NCBI GenBank assembly: GCA_016931515.1
Contig: JAFGEQ010000008.1
Coordinates: 1 to 64,000, forward strand
Length of the DNA stretch: 64,000 bases
Direction: 5' to 3'
From: a candidate division CSSED10-310 bacterium
GTDB lineage: Bacteria; CSSED10-310
Every line of letters begins with the position of its first letter. The stretch's first letter is position 1. A program made the translations under genes and the position numbers. This document shows positions 45,890 to 55,067 of the stretch, one piece after another. The notes under the pieces were generated by a model that saw nothing but the letters and a program-made list of their open reading frames with translations, was not told the DNA's origin and made no database searches.

Positions 45890-47425
45890 ATGGCTCGATT
45901 GACTGTATTTGTAAATGAAAAACCCGGGCGGATATATCGGCTTGATTCGAAGATCCGCATCGGAAGATACTCCGCTAATGAAATCCAGATTCTGGATCAG
46001 AAAGTGTCACGACATCATATATCGATCGAACGGGTTCGAGGTTTCTTTATCCTTAAGGATCTCGGTAGTCGAAACGGAACCTATTTGAACGATGTGAGAA
46101 TCACTGAGAGCGAATTGAGAACCGGTGATCGGATCCATCTCGGCAATACGAATCTTCTTTTCGCCGATGAACCACAGGATGATGTTGAAGCGTTATTGGA
46201 AACAAAGAATGATGGTGTTCTTCCTGGAGAAGACACTTCGATCGAACTGATTTACAGTTATCGTACATTAAAGGATCAAATAAATCGAACGACGGAGTTG
46301 AATGAAAAATTCAACTTAATGGAACGGATGACTCGACTCATCACGTTTGCATCCAATTGCCATCCACTCGAATCAGGGCCTTTGCTGATGCAGGAGATTC
46401 AGGAGATTCTTCATACATCATTTGTGATTGATCGCAGCTACGTAGTCATGAGGGATCCAAAGGATGGAGTTTTCCATACTGAAGCGGTTCGTTCCATACA
46501 AGAATCAATACCACCGCCTGATTTCAATCAGCCTGTTTTCCATCGTGTGATCATGGAGGGTCTTTCCATCCTTTCAACATCCGGATTCAATACGCTGCTG
46601 GAGAATGAATCACCTTCACAATCTTCGGGGTTTCTCAATGCAATGAGTGCACCTATCCGACATGGATCACAAATCATCGGTCTGTTGTATGTCGACAGTT
46701 CTGCACTCATGTCGAGGTTCTGCGAAAATGACTTGGCCTTTCTCTCCGCCATTGGAAATATCGCTGGAGCTAATTTGCACTCCTGGATACTCCATAATGA
46801 AACAAAAATCCGCTATGTATCCTCCTGGTTCGCCTTATCTCGATTGACCTGCTCTCCCTTCTCGGATCGTATCGAGACCCGATCCGAACGTATCATCCGT
46901 CAGTCATTCAAACTTTGTGAAACGATGGGACTTCCTGATGATCAAACCGAGATAATTACGATGGCAGTCGCCATCGCCTTTCACATGGCGATGTCTGATG
47001 ATGGCGCCGATCACCCAGAGTTACGGCAACAAAGACGGGTAGACGCCGATCGAAATTCTGAGTATGCACACCTGGATTGGATCGGCACACTACCGGGGAT
47101 GACTGATGTCGTCCGTCTGCTGAGATACCGCTTTGAAAACTTCGATGGCTCCGGATCTGGAAAATTGGCCGGGAATGCTATCCCGCTAGGCAGCAGGATT
47201 CTGCGCACTCTGTTGATGCTGGCTGCCGTCCGCGATAATTGTACAAATATTGCCGACACTATCAAAGATGTCACCGGGACCATACTCGATCCCATGATTG
47301 TCCGAATTGTTTTGCAGATTATACAGGAGCCATCCGGCTCGCTCTTTGCAAATGCTCCGGCGAATGTCGACCATCAGGATACTGATCCGATATCCGGAAC
47401 TGAACCACAGGAGAAAAATCTATGA
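45890..47425 (+). CDS. FHA-GAF protein with a degenerate HD-GYP-like domain
   Basis: A 511-residue protein. The N-terminal FHA domain (residues 1-100) has the phosphothreonine-binding signature GR, SRHH and NGT, suggesting it reads a Ser/Thr kinase. A GAF domain spans about residues 150-310. The C-terminal third looks like an HD-GYP phosphodiesterase that has lost its ligands: the His-Asp motif reads FHMAMSDDG and the HHE-DGSGYP block reads RFENFDGSGSGK (D419 to G424). It is therefore probably a non-enzymatic sensor or partner. GGAG precedes the ATG; its stop overlaps the epimerase gene. Confidence 0.8.
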   Translation: MARLTVFVNEKPGRIYRLDSKIRIGRYSANEIQILDQKVSRHHISIERVRGFFILKDLGSRNGTYLNDVRITESELRTGDRIHLGNTNLLFADEPQDDVEALLETKNDGVLPGEDTSIELIYSYRTLKDQINRTTELNEKFNLMERMTRLITFASNCHPLESGPLLMQEIQEILHTSFVIDRSYVVMRDPKDGVFHTEAVRSIQESIPPPDFNQPVFHRVIMEGLSILSTSGFNTLLENESPSQSSGFLNAMSAPIRHGSQIIGLLYVDSSALMSRFCENDLAFLSAIGNIAGANLHSWILHNETKIRYVSSWFALSRLTCSPFSDRIETRSERIIRQSFKLCETMGLPDDQTEIITMAVAIAFHMAMSDDGADHPELRQQRRVDADRNSEYAHLDWIGTLPGMTDVVRLLRYRFENFDGSGSGKLAGNAIPLGSRILRTLLMLAAVRDNCTNIADTIKDVTGTILDPMIVRIVLQIIQEPSGSLFANAPANVDHQDTDPISGTEPQEKNL

Positions 47426-48558
47426 AATCACTGTCCATTCTTGTAACCGGTGGAGCCGGGTTTGTTGGCTCGCATCTGACGGATGCGCTTGTTAAAAAAG
47501 GTCACACGGTCACCATCTTTGATAACCTTGAATATCAGGTACATCAGAACCGTCTTCCGGACTATATCAATCATGACGCTGAGTTCGTTTTTGGTGATAT
47601 CCGTGATGCGGATGCATTGTCACGTGTGATGAGTGGAAAAGATGTCATTTTTCATCAGGGAGCCGCAGTGGGTGTTGGTCAATCGATGTACCAAATCCGG
47701 AAGTATGCCGACGTCAACACTACCGGAGGGGCTAATCTTCTGGATATCGCAGTAAACAATCACGTTATCCGTGACAGATTGCAGAAGATCGTTGTCGCAT
47801 CATCCATGTCAATCTATGGTGAAGGGCAATATTCATGTGAATTATGTGGAATAGTATATCCTAAACTACGATCCACAGAGCAATTGCAGAAAAAGCATTG
47901 GGATATACTTTGCCCCAAATGTAACAATCCCGTTTCTCACATGGGCACATCAGAAGAAAAACCATTGTTTCCGACGTCGATTTATGCCATCACAAAACGT
48001 GATCATGAAGAAATGTTCCTGGTTACAGGCCGGACATATAACATTCCATCTGTTGCTCTCCGTTATTTTAATATCTATGGCTCTAGACAGGCGTTATCAA
48101 ATCCCTATACAGGCGTTGCGGCAATTTTTTCCTCCCGAATTATTAATAATGCATCCCCGGTGATTTACGAAGATGGACATCAGAGTAGAGACTTCGTGCA
48201 CGTTTCAGATATTGTTCAAGCGAACATCCTGGCCATGGAGAAATCGGAAGCGAATTATGAGATGTTCAATGTGGGAACCGGGGTCAATACATCGGTCAAG
48301 CAGGTTGCGGAGATGCTCATCGATTACCTGAAACCTCACGGTTCTTTAAAACCGGTGATTCAGAACCAGTTCAGAGAGGGTGATATCCGGCATTGTTATG
48401 CAGATATCTCGAAAATCAGAGCATTGCTGGGATATGAACCTTCCATTCAATTTTCAGCAGGGATTTCAGGGCTTGCGGAATGGGTTTCAAGTCAGACTGC
48501 CGTTGATGCATTTGAGACTGCCCGAAAAGAACTGGAGTCACGCGGTCTCACGAATTGA
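47422..48558 (+). CDS. NAD-dependent nucleotide-sugar epimerase (dTDP-L-rhamnose 4-epimerase-like)
   Basis: A 378-residue short-chain (extended SDR) enzyme. It has the NAD-binding GGAGFVG motif, the catalytic Ser region SSMSIYG and YAITK, and a CxxC...CxxC metal-binding insertion (CELCG ... CPKC) around residues 135-175. That insertion is seen in dTDP-L-rhamnose 4-epimerases, which make dTDP-6-deoxy-L-talose. With the glycosyltransferase and acyltransferase elsewhere in the window it suggests surface-glycan synthesis. The ATG overlaps the FHA gene's stop. Confidence 0.85.
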   Translation: MKSLSILVTGGAGFVGSHLTDALVKKGHTVTIFDNLEYQVHQNRLPDYINHDAEFVFGDIRDADALSRVMSGKDVIFHQGAAVGVGQSMYQIRKYADVNTTGGANLLDIAVNNHVIRDRLQKIVVASSMSIYGEGQYSCELCGIVYPKLRSTEQLQKKHWDILCPKCNNPVSHMGTSEEKPLFPTSIYAITKRDHEEMFLVTGRTYNIPSVALRYFNIYGSRQALSNPYTGVAAIFSSRIINNASPVIYEDGHQSRDFVHVSDIVQANILAMEKSEANYEMFNVGTGVNTSVKQVAEMLIDYLKPHGSLKPVIQNQFREGDIRHCYADISKIRALLGYEPSIQFSAGISGLAEWVSSQTAVDAFETARKELESRGLTN

Positions 48559-48582
48559 AGATAAGGAGACAAAGAATCAGTC

Positions 48583-50367
48583 ATGAAGATTCCTTATATG
48601 GATAGATTTCCAGACGTTCCTATTCCGCTGGGTGATCAACTCAAACGTTGTGTCGATACATTTGGAGATCGACGAGCAGTTTCTGATGTTCACATCACTC
48701 TTACCTGGCGGCAACTCAAATCCGTTGTCGATATTTTTGCCGGCCGATTAGTCGATCTCGGAGTAAAACCGGGCGATCGCATTCTTGTCGCGATGGAGAG
48801 GAAGTTCGATATTGTTCCTGTTTATCTCGCTATTGCGTGTACCGGTGCCATTTCGGTGCCCTTCAATTTCAAGGCCAGTGCAGATGAGCAGGTACAAATC
48901 CTGGAGCTTATACAACCGGTTTGCGGGTTTTTTCATAGAGCCATCTTGGAACAGAATCCTATCTTGCATGATGATTTCCGGACTCTGATTCCCGATGATC
49001 CCGAATTCCGGGTTGCGATCCAACGATTACAGGAACTGCCTGAAGAGCAAATAAAAGATCTTCAATGGCCGGATGTCAAGCCGGACGACCCGGCCTATTT
49101 GAATATGACTTCGGGCAGCACAGGAGCTCCAAAAGCGGCACTGGCAACGCATCGCGTTTTATATGGTAATACTCGCGCTTGTGTCGAAGCACTTGCCCTT
49201 GATGAAACCGATGTACATCTCCCACTGTTCGCGGTCATGTCTCATCCCCATGAAATATTCTGTCGGGCGTTGTTTACAGGAGCTGCGATCGTACTGCTTG
49301 ATAATCTCTATCCTCGATCGATCGCTGAAACCATCCAGAATTTCCATGTCACGTGTATGATGACTGTCTCACCTGTCTACAAGCTGCTCATGCCCTTCCT
49401 GGTTAATAAGAAATTTGATGTCTCATCGCTTCGACTACCTGAAAGCGGGGGTATGACCACAGCGTCATCTCTTTTGTCCGGATTTCAGGAAATCACAGGT
49501 ATTCCGATTGTGCCTGTCTGGGGTAGCACCGAGAGCATGGGGATCGCTTTCTGTTCTGAACTGACTGGAACCACGCCGGCAAACAGCGTCGGGAAATGCC
49601 TGCCGGGTTATTCTGCCCGAATTGTGGATCGAAATAACAGAGAGGTTGCAGACGGGGAAGTAGGGGAGATGTGTCTGCGAGGAACAGGAATCATGGCGGG
49701 CTATTGGAACGGCAGGGAAATCGATAGCTCGATGCTGAAGGATGGCTGGTATCATACAGGCGATCTTTTTGAACGAGACAGAAAAGGTAACTTCTGTTTC
49801 CGTGGACGCCTGGATGCCATGATGAAAGTCGGAGGTATAAAGATATATCCTGCGGAAATTGAAGCTGCGCTATTTTCTCATCCATTCGTTCGGGAAGCCG
49901 TGGTTATCCCCTTCGACGATCCGGATAGAGGGATTGTACCGCTTGCGATTATAGTAACGGAACCAGGTGAGAGTCTGACAGATAAACAGCTTCGGCGGTT
50001 TCTAAAGTTTAAACTCGGCAGCAACAAGATGCCGAAAATTTTCAGATTTCTGCCTGAAATGCCTCGGACTTCCTCTGGAAAAATTGATCGTAAAGCACTC
50101 TCCAGATTTGGAAATATGGCACAGGAACCCACTGATGAATCATTAAAACGTCGTCTGGAAGCAATAGATTTAAAAATTCTGCATCTTCTGAATGAGCGGC
50201 TTAGAATCGAAAACGCGATTCGACCGGAGATCCGCACGAGCGGATTTCATCCTGAACGTATTCAGGAAACAATCGAAAAGCTACTGGCTTTCAATCCGGG
50301 TCCTCTTCACGATTCACTGGTGGAGGAATTGTTTAGAAAAATACTGTCCTTACGGACGCTATATTGA
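48583..50367 (+). CDS. AMP-dependent acyl-CoA-ligase-like protein fused to a chorismate-mutase-like (AroQ) domain
   Basis: A 594-residue protein. Residues 1-510 are an adenylate-forming ligase with [21 protein letters not shown] and the catalytic Lys in SGKIDRKAL. Residues 517-594 resemble an AroQ chorismate mutase three-helix domain ([19 protein letters not shown] ... [12 protein letters not shown]), ending like the AroQ part of bacterial DAHP synthases. The first Arg and the NER Arg are kept; the usual Lys and a Glu next to the third Arg are not. An in-frame ATG at 50116 (M512) could also make the AroQ part alone. DAHP synthase begins 11 bp further on. The ligase's acid substrate is unknown. 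Confidence 0.82.
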   Translation: MKIPYMDRFPDVPIPLGDQLKRCVDTFGDRRAVSDVHITLTWRQLKSVVDIFAGRLVDLGVKPGDRILVAMERKFDIVPVYLAIACTGAISVPFNFKASADEQVQILELIQPVCGFFHRAILEQNPILHDDFRTLIPDDPEFRVAIQRLQELPEEQIKDLQWPDVKPDDPAYLNMTSGSTGAPKAALATHRVLYGNTRACVEALALDETDVHLPLFAVMSHPHEIFCRALFTGAAIVLLDNLYPRSIAETIQNFHVTCMMTVSPVYKLLMPFLVNKKFDVSSLRLPESGGMTTASSLLSGFQEITGIPIVPVWGSTESMGIAFCSELTGTTPANSVGKCLPGYSARIVDRNNREVADGEVGEMCLRGTGIMAGYWNGREIDSSMLKDGWYHTGDLFERDRKGNFCFRGRLDAMMKVGGIKIYPAEIEAALFSHPFVREAVVIPFDDPDRGIVPLAIIVTEPGESLTDKQLRRFLKFKLGSNKMPKIFRFLPEMPRTSSGKIDRKALSRFGNMAQEPTDESLKRRLEAIDLKILHLLNERLRIENAIRPEIRTSGFHPERIQETIEKLLAFNPGPLHDSLVEELFRKILSLRTLY

Positions 50368-50378
50368 GGTCCCGAGTT

Positions 50379-51170
50379 ATGAGTGTTCTCACACGTGATA
50401 TTATTGTTCAATTTCCGGATCTGACAGTGCGACGGAGTGATCGCTTGCTGATCGCCGGCCCATGCTCCGTCGAAAGTCGGGACCAGTTGTTTCGTGTAGC
50501 GGAAAGCGTTCGGGAATCAGGGTTCAGATTTCTGCGCGGAGGAGCCTTTAAACCCAGGACAAATCCTTATAGTTTTCAGGGTTTGCAAGAGGAAGGACTC
50601 AAGCTTTTACAGGCTGCCGCCAAAGAATTTGATCTGAAAATCGTTACGGAGATTGTCGATGCGTCTCATCTGCCGATGTTCATGGATACCGTCGATATTC
50701 TTCAAATTGGCGCACGAAATATGGCTAATTTTCATTTATTGAAACAATTAGCTCATGCATCAAAACCGATCCTGCTCAAGCGCGGTTTTGCGGCAACTAT
50801 CGAAGAGCTCCTTCTGGCTGCTGAATATCTCGTGAGTGGAGGTAATCAGCAGGTTATTCTTTGTGAACGGGGTATTCGGACATTCGAAACTGCAACTCGT
50901 GCCACACTGGATCTGTCATCCGTGCCGATTGTCAAGAAAATTTCAGCCCTTCCAATCATTGTCGATCCGAGCCATGCGACCGGACGAAGTGATATTGTTG
51001 TGCCGATGGCACTGGCAGGATTGGTAGCGGGAGCTGATGGACTGATGGTGGAAGTACATCCGAATCCACCGAAGGCACTGTGTGATGGATTGCAGTCTCT
51101 GACTCTTGAAGGATTTCGTGAGCTGGTAGCTGAAATCAACCGTTTGAAACCCTATTTAATAAAAAAATGA
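50379..51170 (+). CDS. aroF: 3-Deoxy-7-phosphoheptulonate (DAHP) synthase, type I-beta
   Basis: This enzyme condenses phosphoenolpyruvate and erythrose-4-phosphate, the first step of the shikimate pathway. The 263-residue barrel shows [50 protein letters not shown] and VEVHPNP. It has no N-terminal regulatory domain, in contrast to AroQ- or ferredoxin-like-fused relatives. The AroQ-like domain is instead the tail of the preceding gene. The ATG at 50379 follows GAGG; a TTG at 50364 is also in frame. Erythrose-4-phosphate would come from transketolase. Confidence 0.95.
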   Translation: MSVLTRDIIVQFPDLTVRRSDRLLIAGPCSVESRDQLFRVAESVRESGFRFLRGGAFKPRTNPYSFQGLQEEGLKLLQAAAKEFDLKIVTEIVDASHLPMFMDTVDILQIGARNMANFHLLKQLAHASKPILLKRGFAATIEELLLAAEYLVSGGNQQVILCERGIRTFETATRATLDLSSVPIVKKISALPIIVDPSHATGRSDIVVPMALAGLVAGADGLMVEVHPNPPKALCDGLQSLTLEGFRELVAEINRLKPYLIKK

Positions 51171-51200
51171 TACAATTCAGTGGAGGTGGGTGAATTTCAG

Positions 51201-52424
51201 ATGACATATCGAGTATCTGTTCGTAAAGTGCCATCCCCGGGCGGTTCCCCGCTGTCCTGGGATTCAGTATCAATTAATCGATTGACTGACAACCTCGATG
51301 ATTTACTTTTGACATCCGGTTTTGATACAAAGCGTGTTCGTAATGCGGTCGTTCTACTTCACCCCAACCTCGTTCGGCCGCACAGATCCAGACCTGCCAG
51401 TTTTACGGATCCCCGAGTTATCCTGGCAACAGTCGAATTGTTCAGACGATATGACGCAAAAGAAATCCAGGTCGGAGAAAATCCCGGGTTCGGTTTTTCC
51501 GCCCGTAGAGCTTTTTTTGAAGCCGGCTTGTTAGAACCACTGACAAAATCCGGTGTAAAATTGCAGTTTTTCGACGAGGGAGAATGGGTATCCGTTCCGA
51601 ATCCGAACGGCCGGCTATTTCGGGATGTCATGATCGCGAAACCGGTTCTGGAGACCGATTTTTTTGTGAATATTCCCAAGATGAAAACACACATGTTGAC
51701 GCAGGTATCGCTGTCTATCAAGAACCTGCTCGGTATTATTAACGATGATCAGCGAATTCTGTTTCATAGAAACGACATTGCTGACAAGGTTGTTGATCTG
51801 AATATGGTTCGGCAACCGGACCTGAATATAGTCGACGGTCTATGGGCCATGGAGGGCCAGGCGCCTTTCCACGGCAGGACCATTGAAGAGTTTAACCTGC
51901 TTGTAGCCGGTAGCCACACTGCAGCCGTTGATTCCGTATGTTGCGAGATCATGGGGTTCAGCCCTGAAGAAGTCCCTCATGTTCAGTTGGGTTTAAATCG
52001 TTTGCTTCCTGGTTGGATGACGCAAAATCGACTGGAACTGACAGGCGATTCAATTGAAACGGTCCGAAAACACTTCAAACGGCCGGTACTCTCAAGCATG
52101 GGTCAATTCCATGGCGTGGAGTGTATAGAATGCGGCGTCTGTAACGGGTGCCTGTCCGCCATCCGGCACAGCCTGGATTGGCTAAAAGACGAGATTGATC
52201 TGTCCGAATTGGAGCCTGTTACCATCGTTTCGGGGCGGCCGATGCCGAATATTAAAACTCTTGATACCTGGACCGGTCAATTAATCCTGTTTGGTAATTG
52301 TGCTGCTGAATTCCAGTTTTTCGACATGGCGAGACGCCAGAAAGCCATATGGATTTCCGGTTGCCCGCCGCATGTTCTGGATCTGGCAAATTTAATTCGT
52401 GAGAGACTGAAACGATCTGAATGA
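51201..52424 (+). CDS. DUF362 domain protein with a cysteine cluster
   Basis: A 407-residue DUF362 protein with the family's first block (VVLLHPNLV ... EIQVGENPG), a central VNIPKMKTHMLTQVSLSIKNLLG and a VDGLWAMEGQAP motif. Near residue 315 lies CIECGVCNGC, a cluster like an iron-sulfur or zinc site. DUF362 proteins are often linked to iron-sulfur chemistry, but no reaction is established. GGAGG is 14 bases before the ATG, slightly long; GTG codons at 51180 and 51186 are alternatives. The stop overlaps queE. Confidence 0.8.
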   Translation: MTYRVSVRKVPSPGGSPLSWDSVSINRLTDNLDDLLLTSGFDTKRVRNAVVLLHPNLVRPHRSRPASFTDPRVILATVELFRRYDAKEIQVGENPGFGFSARRAFFEAGLLEPLTKSGVKLQFFDEGEWVSVPNPNGRLFRDVMIAKPVLETDFFVNIPKMKTHMLTQVSLSIKNLLGIINDDQRILFHRNDIADKVVDLNMVRQPDLNIVDGLWAMEGQAPFHGRTIEEFNLLVAGSHTAAVDSVCCEIMGFSPEEVPHVQLGLNRLLPGWMTQNRLELTGDSIETVRKHFKRPVLSSMGQFHGVECIECGVCNGCLSAIRHSLDWLKDEIDLSELEPVTIVSGRPMPNIKTLDTWTGQLILFGNCAAEFQFFDMARRQKAIWISGCPPHVLDLANLIRERLKRSE

Positions 52425-53050
52425 AGCTTCAAGTCATCGAAATTTTTGAATCAATTCAGGGTGAGTCATCGTTTGTCGGTTTGCCGTTCTCTTTTATCAG
52501 GCTGGCTGGATGCAATCTCAATTGCACCTGGTGTGATACCAGAGAAAATTTAAATCGACCGTGCGTAGAAATGAGAATTAAATCGATTGTTCAAAGAGTA
52601 ATTGACGGAGGAATGAAGCACGTTTGTATTACTGGCGGTGAGCCGCTTTTACAGACGGGTTGTTACCCACTGATGACCGAGCTGTTGAATGAAGGAATGA
52701 CCGTTACCTTGGAAACAAACGGTTCGATTGATATCTCCGAAGTGCCACCGGATGTTCATCGTATCCTGGACATAAAATGCCCATCCAGCGGCATGGCTGA
52801 TCGGAATCACTGGAATAATCTGCTTTTGCTTCAAAACAATGATGAAATCAAATTCATCATCAATGATCGGGGGGATTTTGAATTCGCGCGACAGGTGTAT
52901 AACCGATACCTGCAGCAATTTACAGGTCCGGTTTTTATGTCACCGGTGCATGATCATCTGGAAGCCCGGGAACTTGCTTCCTGGATTTTGTCTGATAATA
53001 TTCCTTTTCGAGTTCATCTTCAGATCCACAAGATTCTGAATCTTCCGTAA
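52421..53050 (+). CDS. queE: 7-Carboxy-7-deazaguanine synthase
   Basis: A compact 209-residue radical SAM enzyme of queuosine biosynthesis, converting carboxytetrahydropterin to carboxydeazaguanine. The iron-sulfur ligands are C31, C35 and C38 (CNLNCTWC), followed by TGGEPLLQ and LETNGS. The first 15 residues (LQVIEIFESIQGES) match the family. The ATG overlaps the stop of the DUF362 gene by four bases. No other queuosine gene is present here. Confidence 0.95.
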   Translation: MKLQVIEIFESIQGESSFVGLPFSFIRLAGCNLNCTWCDTRENLNRPCVEMRIKSIVQRVIDGGMKHVCITGGEPLLQTGCYPLMTELLNEGMTVTLETNGSIDISEVPPDVHRILDIKCPSSGMADRNHWNNLLLLQNNDEIKFIINDRGDFEFARQVYNRYLQQFTGPVFMSPVHDHLEARELASWILSDNIPFRVHLQIHKILNLP

Positions 53051-53069
53051 ATGTCCATGAGGCTGCAAA

Positions 53070-54848
53070 ATGACTGATACCAAATTGCTGGAACGATCTC
53101 ATTACAATGCTCAAGCTGCAGAATTGAACCCAGGGGACACTATCACAGTAGCCGGTTGGGTACGAAAGCGCCGCGATCTTGGAGGTCTTGTCTTTGTTGA
53201 CCTGTATGATCGAACCGGCATTCTACAGGTTGTTTTTGATCCCATTCGGAACCCGGATCTTCTCGATGCGGCATCGCAACTCAATCGAGAAACTGTACTG
53301 ACCGTGAGAGGAACTCTTTCTTTACGACCTGCTGAGGCTGTCAATCCTGGCATGATAACCGGTAATGTGGAGTTGATCGCTGAAAAATTGACGATACATG
53401 CCGTATCCAAATTACCACCGATTCAGATGACTGGAGGTCCGGAAAGCAACGAGGAACTTCGCCTGAGATACCGATATCTGGACCTTCGACGCACTGAAAT
53501 GTACCGGATCATCAAAACAAGACATGATACGGCTCAAATCGTCTATACTTTCTATAAGGACGAGGGTTTTATAGAAGTTACAACACCACAATTACTCCGA
53601 TCAACTCCGGAAGGTGCGCGGGATTTTATTGTGCCGAGCCGTCTACATCCAGGATCGTGTTACGCATTGCCCCAATCACCCCAGATGCTCAAACAAATCC
53701 TCATGGTTGCCGGTGTCGATCGCTATTTTCAGATTGTCAAATGCTTCAGGGATGAAGATAGTCGGGCGGATCGCCAGCCGGAGTTCACTCAGATTGATGT
53801 TGAGATGAGTTTTACGTCGATGGAAACGCTGTTTGCCATTCACGAGCGGTTAATCCGAAAAATTTTCAAGGAAATCCTTGGGCATGACTGCCTTTTACCT
53901 TTCCGACGAATGACCTGGGATACCGCGATTGACCGTTACGGATCGGATAAACCCGATTTGCGATTCGAGTTGGAGATCACCGATATTTCTGATCAGGTTC
54001 GCGGTGCCGGTATTTCGTTCATGGATAACGTCCTGGAAACTGGCGGAGTTATTCGGATGGTGCGTTATCCCGGTGGATCCAAGCTTAGCAGAAAGCAGAT
54101 CGGTGACCTTGAGGTCATAGCAAAGAAACGGGGAGCTCAGGGGTTAGTTGCGGTTAAAGTGAATGAAAATAATCTACTGACAGGCGGTCCTCTGGACAAG
54201 TTACTTTCATTGGATAAGCAAAAGGCAATCATTCATGCGGCTGACGCGGTTCCGGGAGACTTACTCTGTGTTGTTGCTGGAAAACGGATGGTTGTTGCGG
54301 AAGCGCTTGGTGATGTTCGACTTGAAATAGGCAAGAGGGAGTCCTTGAAGAGACATACATTCGAATTCCTCTGGGTTACCGAGTTTCCATTACTTGAATT
54401 CGTACCGGATGAAAATCGATTTACCGCGATGCATCATCCATTTACTGCACCTTTCCAAGATGATATCCACTTGCTTGCCGACGATCCGGGTAAATGCAGG
54501 GCACAGGCGTACGACCTGGTGTTGAATGGAGTGGAACTCGGAGGAGGTTCAGTTCGGATTCATCAGCCTGAAGTCCAATCCCAGATGTTTGAAGTGCTTG
54601 GAATCAATCCGGAAAAAGCACAGGAGCAGTTCGGATTCTTCCTTGAGGCTTTGAGTTACGGTACTCCTCCCCATTGCGGAATCGCATTCGGGCTGGATCG
54701 ATTGATCATGATTCTCGTGGGAACCGATAATCTCAGAGATGTTATCGCATTTCCAAAAACACTCCAGGCAGTTTGTCAGATGACTCAGGCTCCATCACCA
54801 ATGACACAAGACCAACTGGATATCGTTGGTCTGAAATTCAAATCGTGA
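53070..54848 (+). CDS. aspS: Aspartyl-tRNA synthetase, bacterial type
   Basis: A 592-residue class II synthetase. It has the N-terminal OB anticodon-binding domain (VAGWVRKRRDLGGLVFVDLYDR), motif 2 (FRDEDSRADRQPEFTQ), the bacterial GAD insertion (about residues 290-420) and motif 3 (GIAFGLDRLIMIL). It charges the tRNA-Asp, one of which is at the start of this window. Whether it discriminates Asn is not readable by eye. GAGG lies seven bases before the ATG. It closes the long plus-strand run begun by cysS. Confidence 0.97.
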   Translation: MTDTKLLERSHYNAQAAELNPGDTITVAGWVRKRRDLGGLVFVDLYDRTGILQVVFDPIRNPDLLDAASQLNRETVLTVRGTLSLRPAEAVNPGMITGNVELIAEKLTIHAVSKLPPIQMTGGPESNEELRLRYRYLDLRRTEMYRIIKTRHDTAQIVYTFYKDEGFIEVTTPQLLRSTPEGARDFIVPSRLHPGSCYALPQSPQMLKQILMVAGVDRYFQIVKCFRDEDSRADRQPEFTQIDVEMSFTSMETLFAIHERLIRKIFKEILGHDCLLPFRRMTWDTAIDRYGSDKPDLRFELEITDISDQVRGAGISFMDNVLETGGVIRMVRYPGGSKLSRKQIGDLEVIAKKRGAQGLVAVKVNENNLLTGGPLDKLLSLDKQKAIIHAADAVPGDLLCVVAGKRMVVAEALGDVRLEIGKRESLKRHTFEFLWVTEFPLLEFVPDENRFTAMHHPFTAPFQDDIHLLADDPGKCRAQAYDLVLNGVELGGGSVRIHQPEVQSQMFEVLGINPEKAQEQFGFFLEALSYGTPPHCGIAFGLDRLIMILVGTDNLRDVIAFPKTLQAVCQMTQAPSPMTQDQLDIVGLKFKS

Positions 54849-54899
54849 CGAATATAATCAAACAACTGAAATCGTTTAACCCAATAATTGAGTTTTTTC

Positions 54900-54929
54900 T
54901 TGACATCACGTTATAATGACTTTTATATA
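54900..54929 (+). promoter_or_regulatory. Strong sigma-70-type promoter for rho
   Basis: A perfect TTGACA (54900-54905), 18-bp spacer, TATATA (54924-54929). A start near 54936 gives a leader of about 130 nt before rho. The long leader is where rho genes are commonly self-attenuated. I see no clear terminator hairpin for aspS in this gap. Confidence 0.6.
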
Positions 54930-55067
54930 GTGCTGAGCTCAAAAGTTAACAACCTGTTACTTGAGCCTTTCAATCAATGCTGCCTGCTTGACCCAACCAA
55001 GACCAGATTGCGTCGCCTGCCAGCGTGATCCAACGCAGACGCTCATCGGGATTTAAGGAGATTTTCA

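Noticed and set aside
54849-54900. Intrinsic terminator for aspS, suggested by a run of T at 54893-54898
   Set aside because: No stem of useful stability precedes the T-run.
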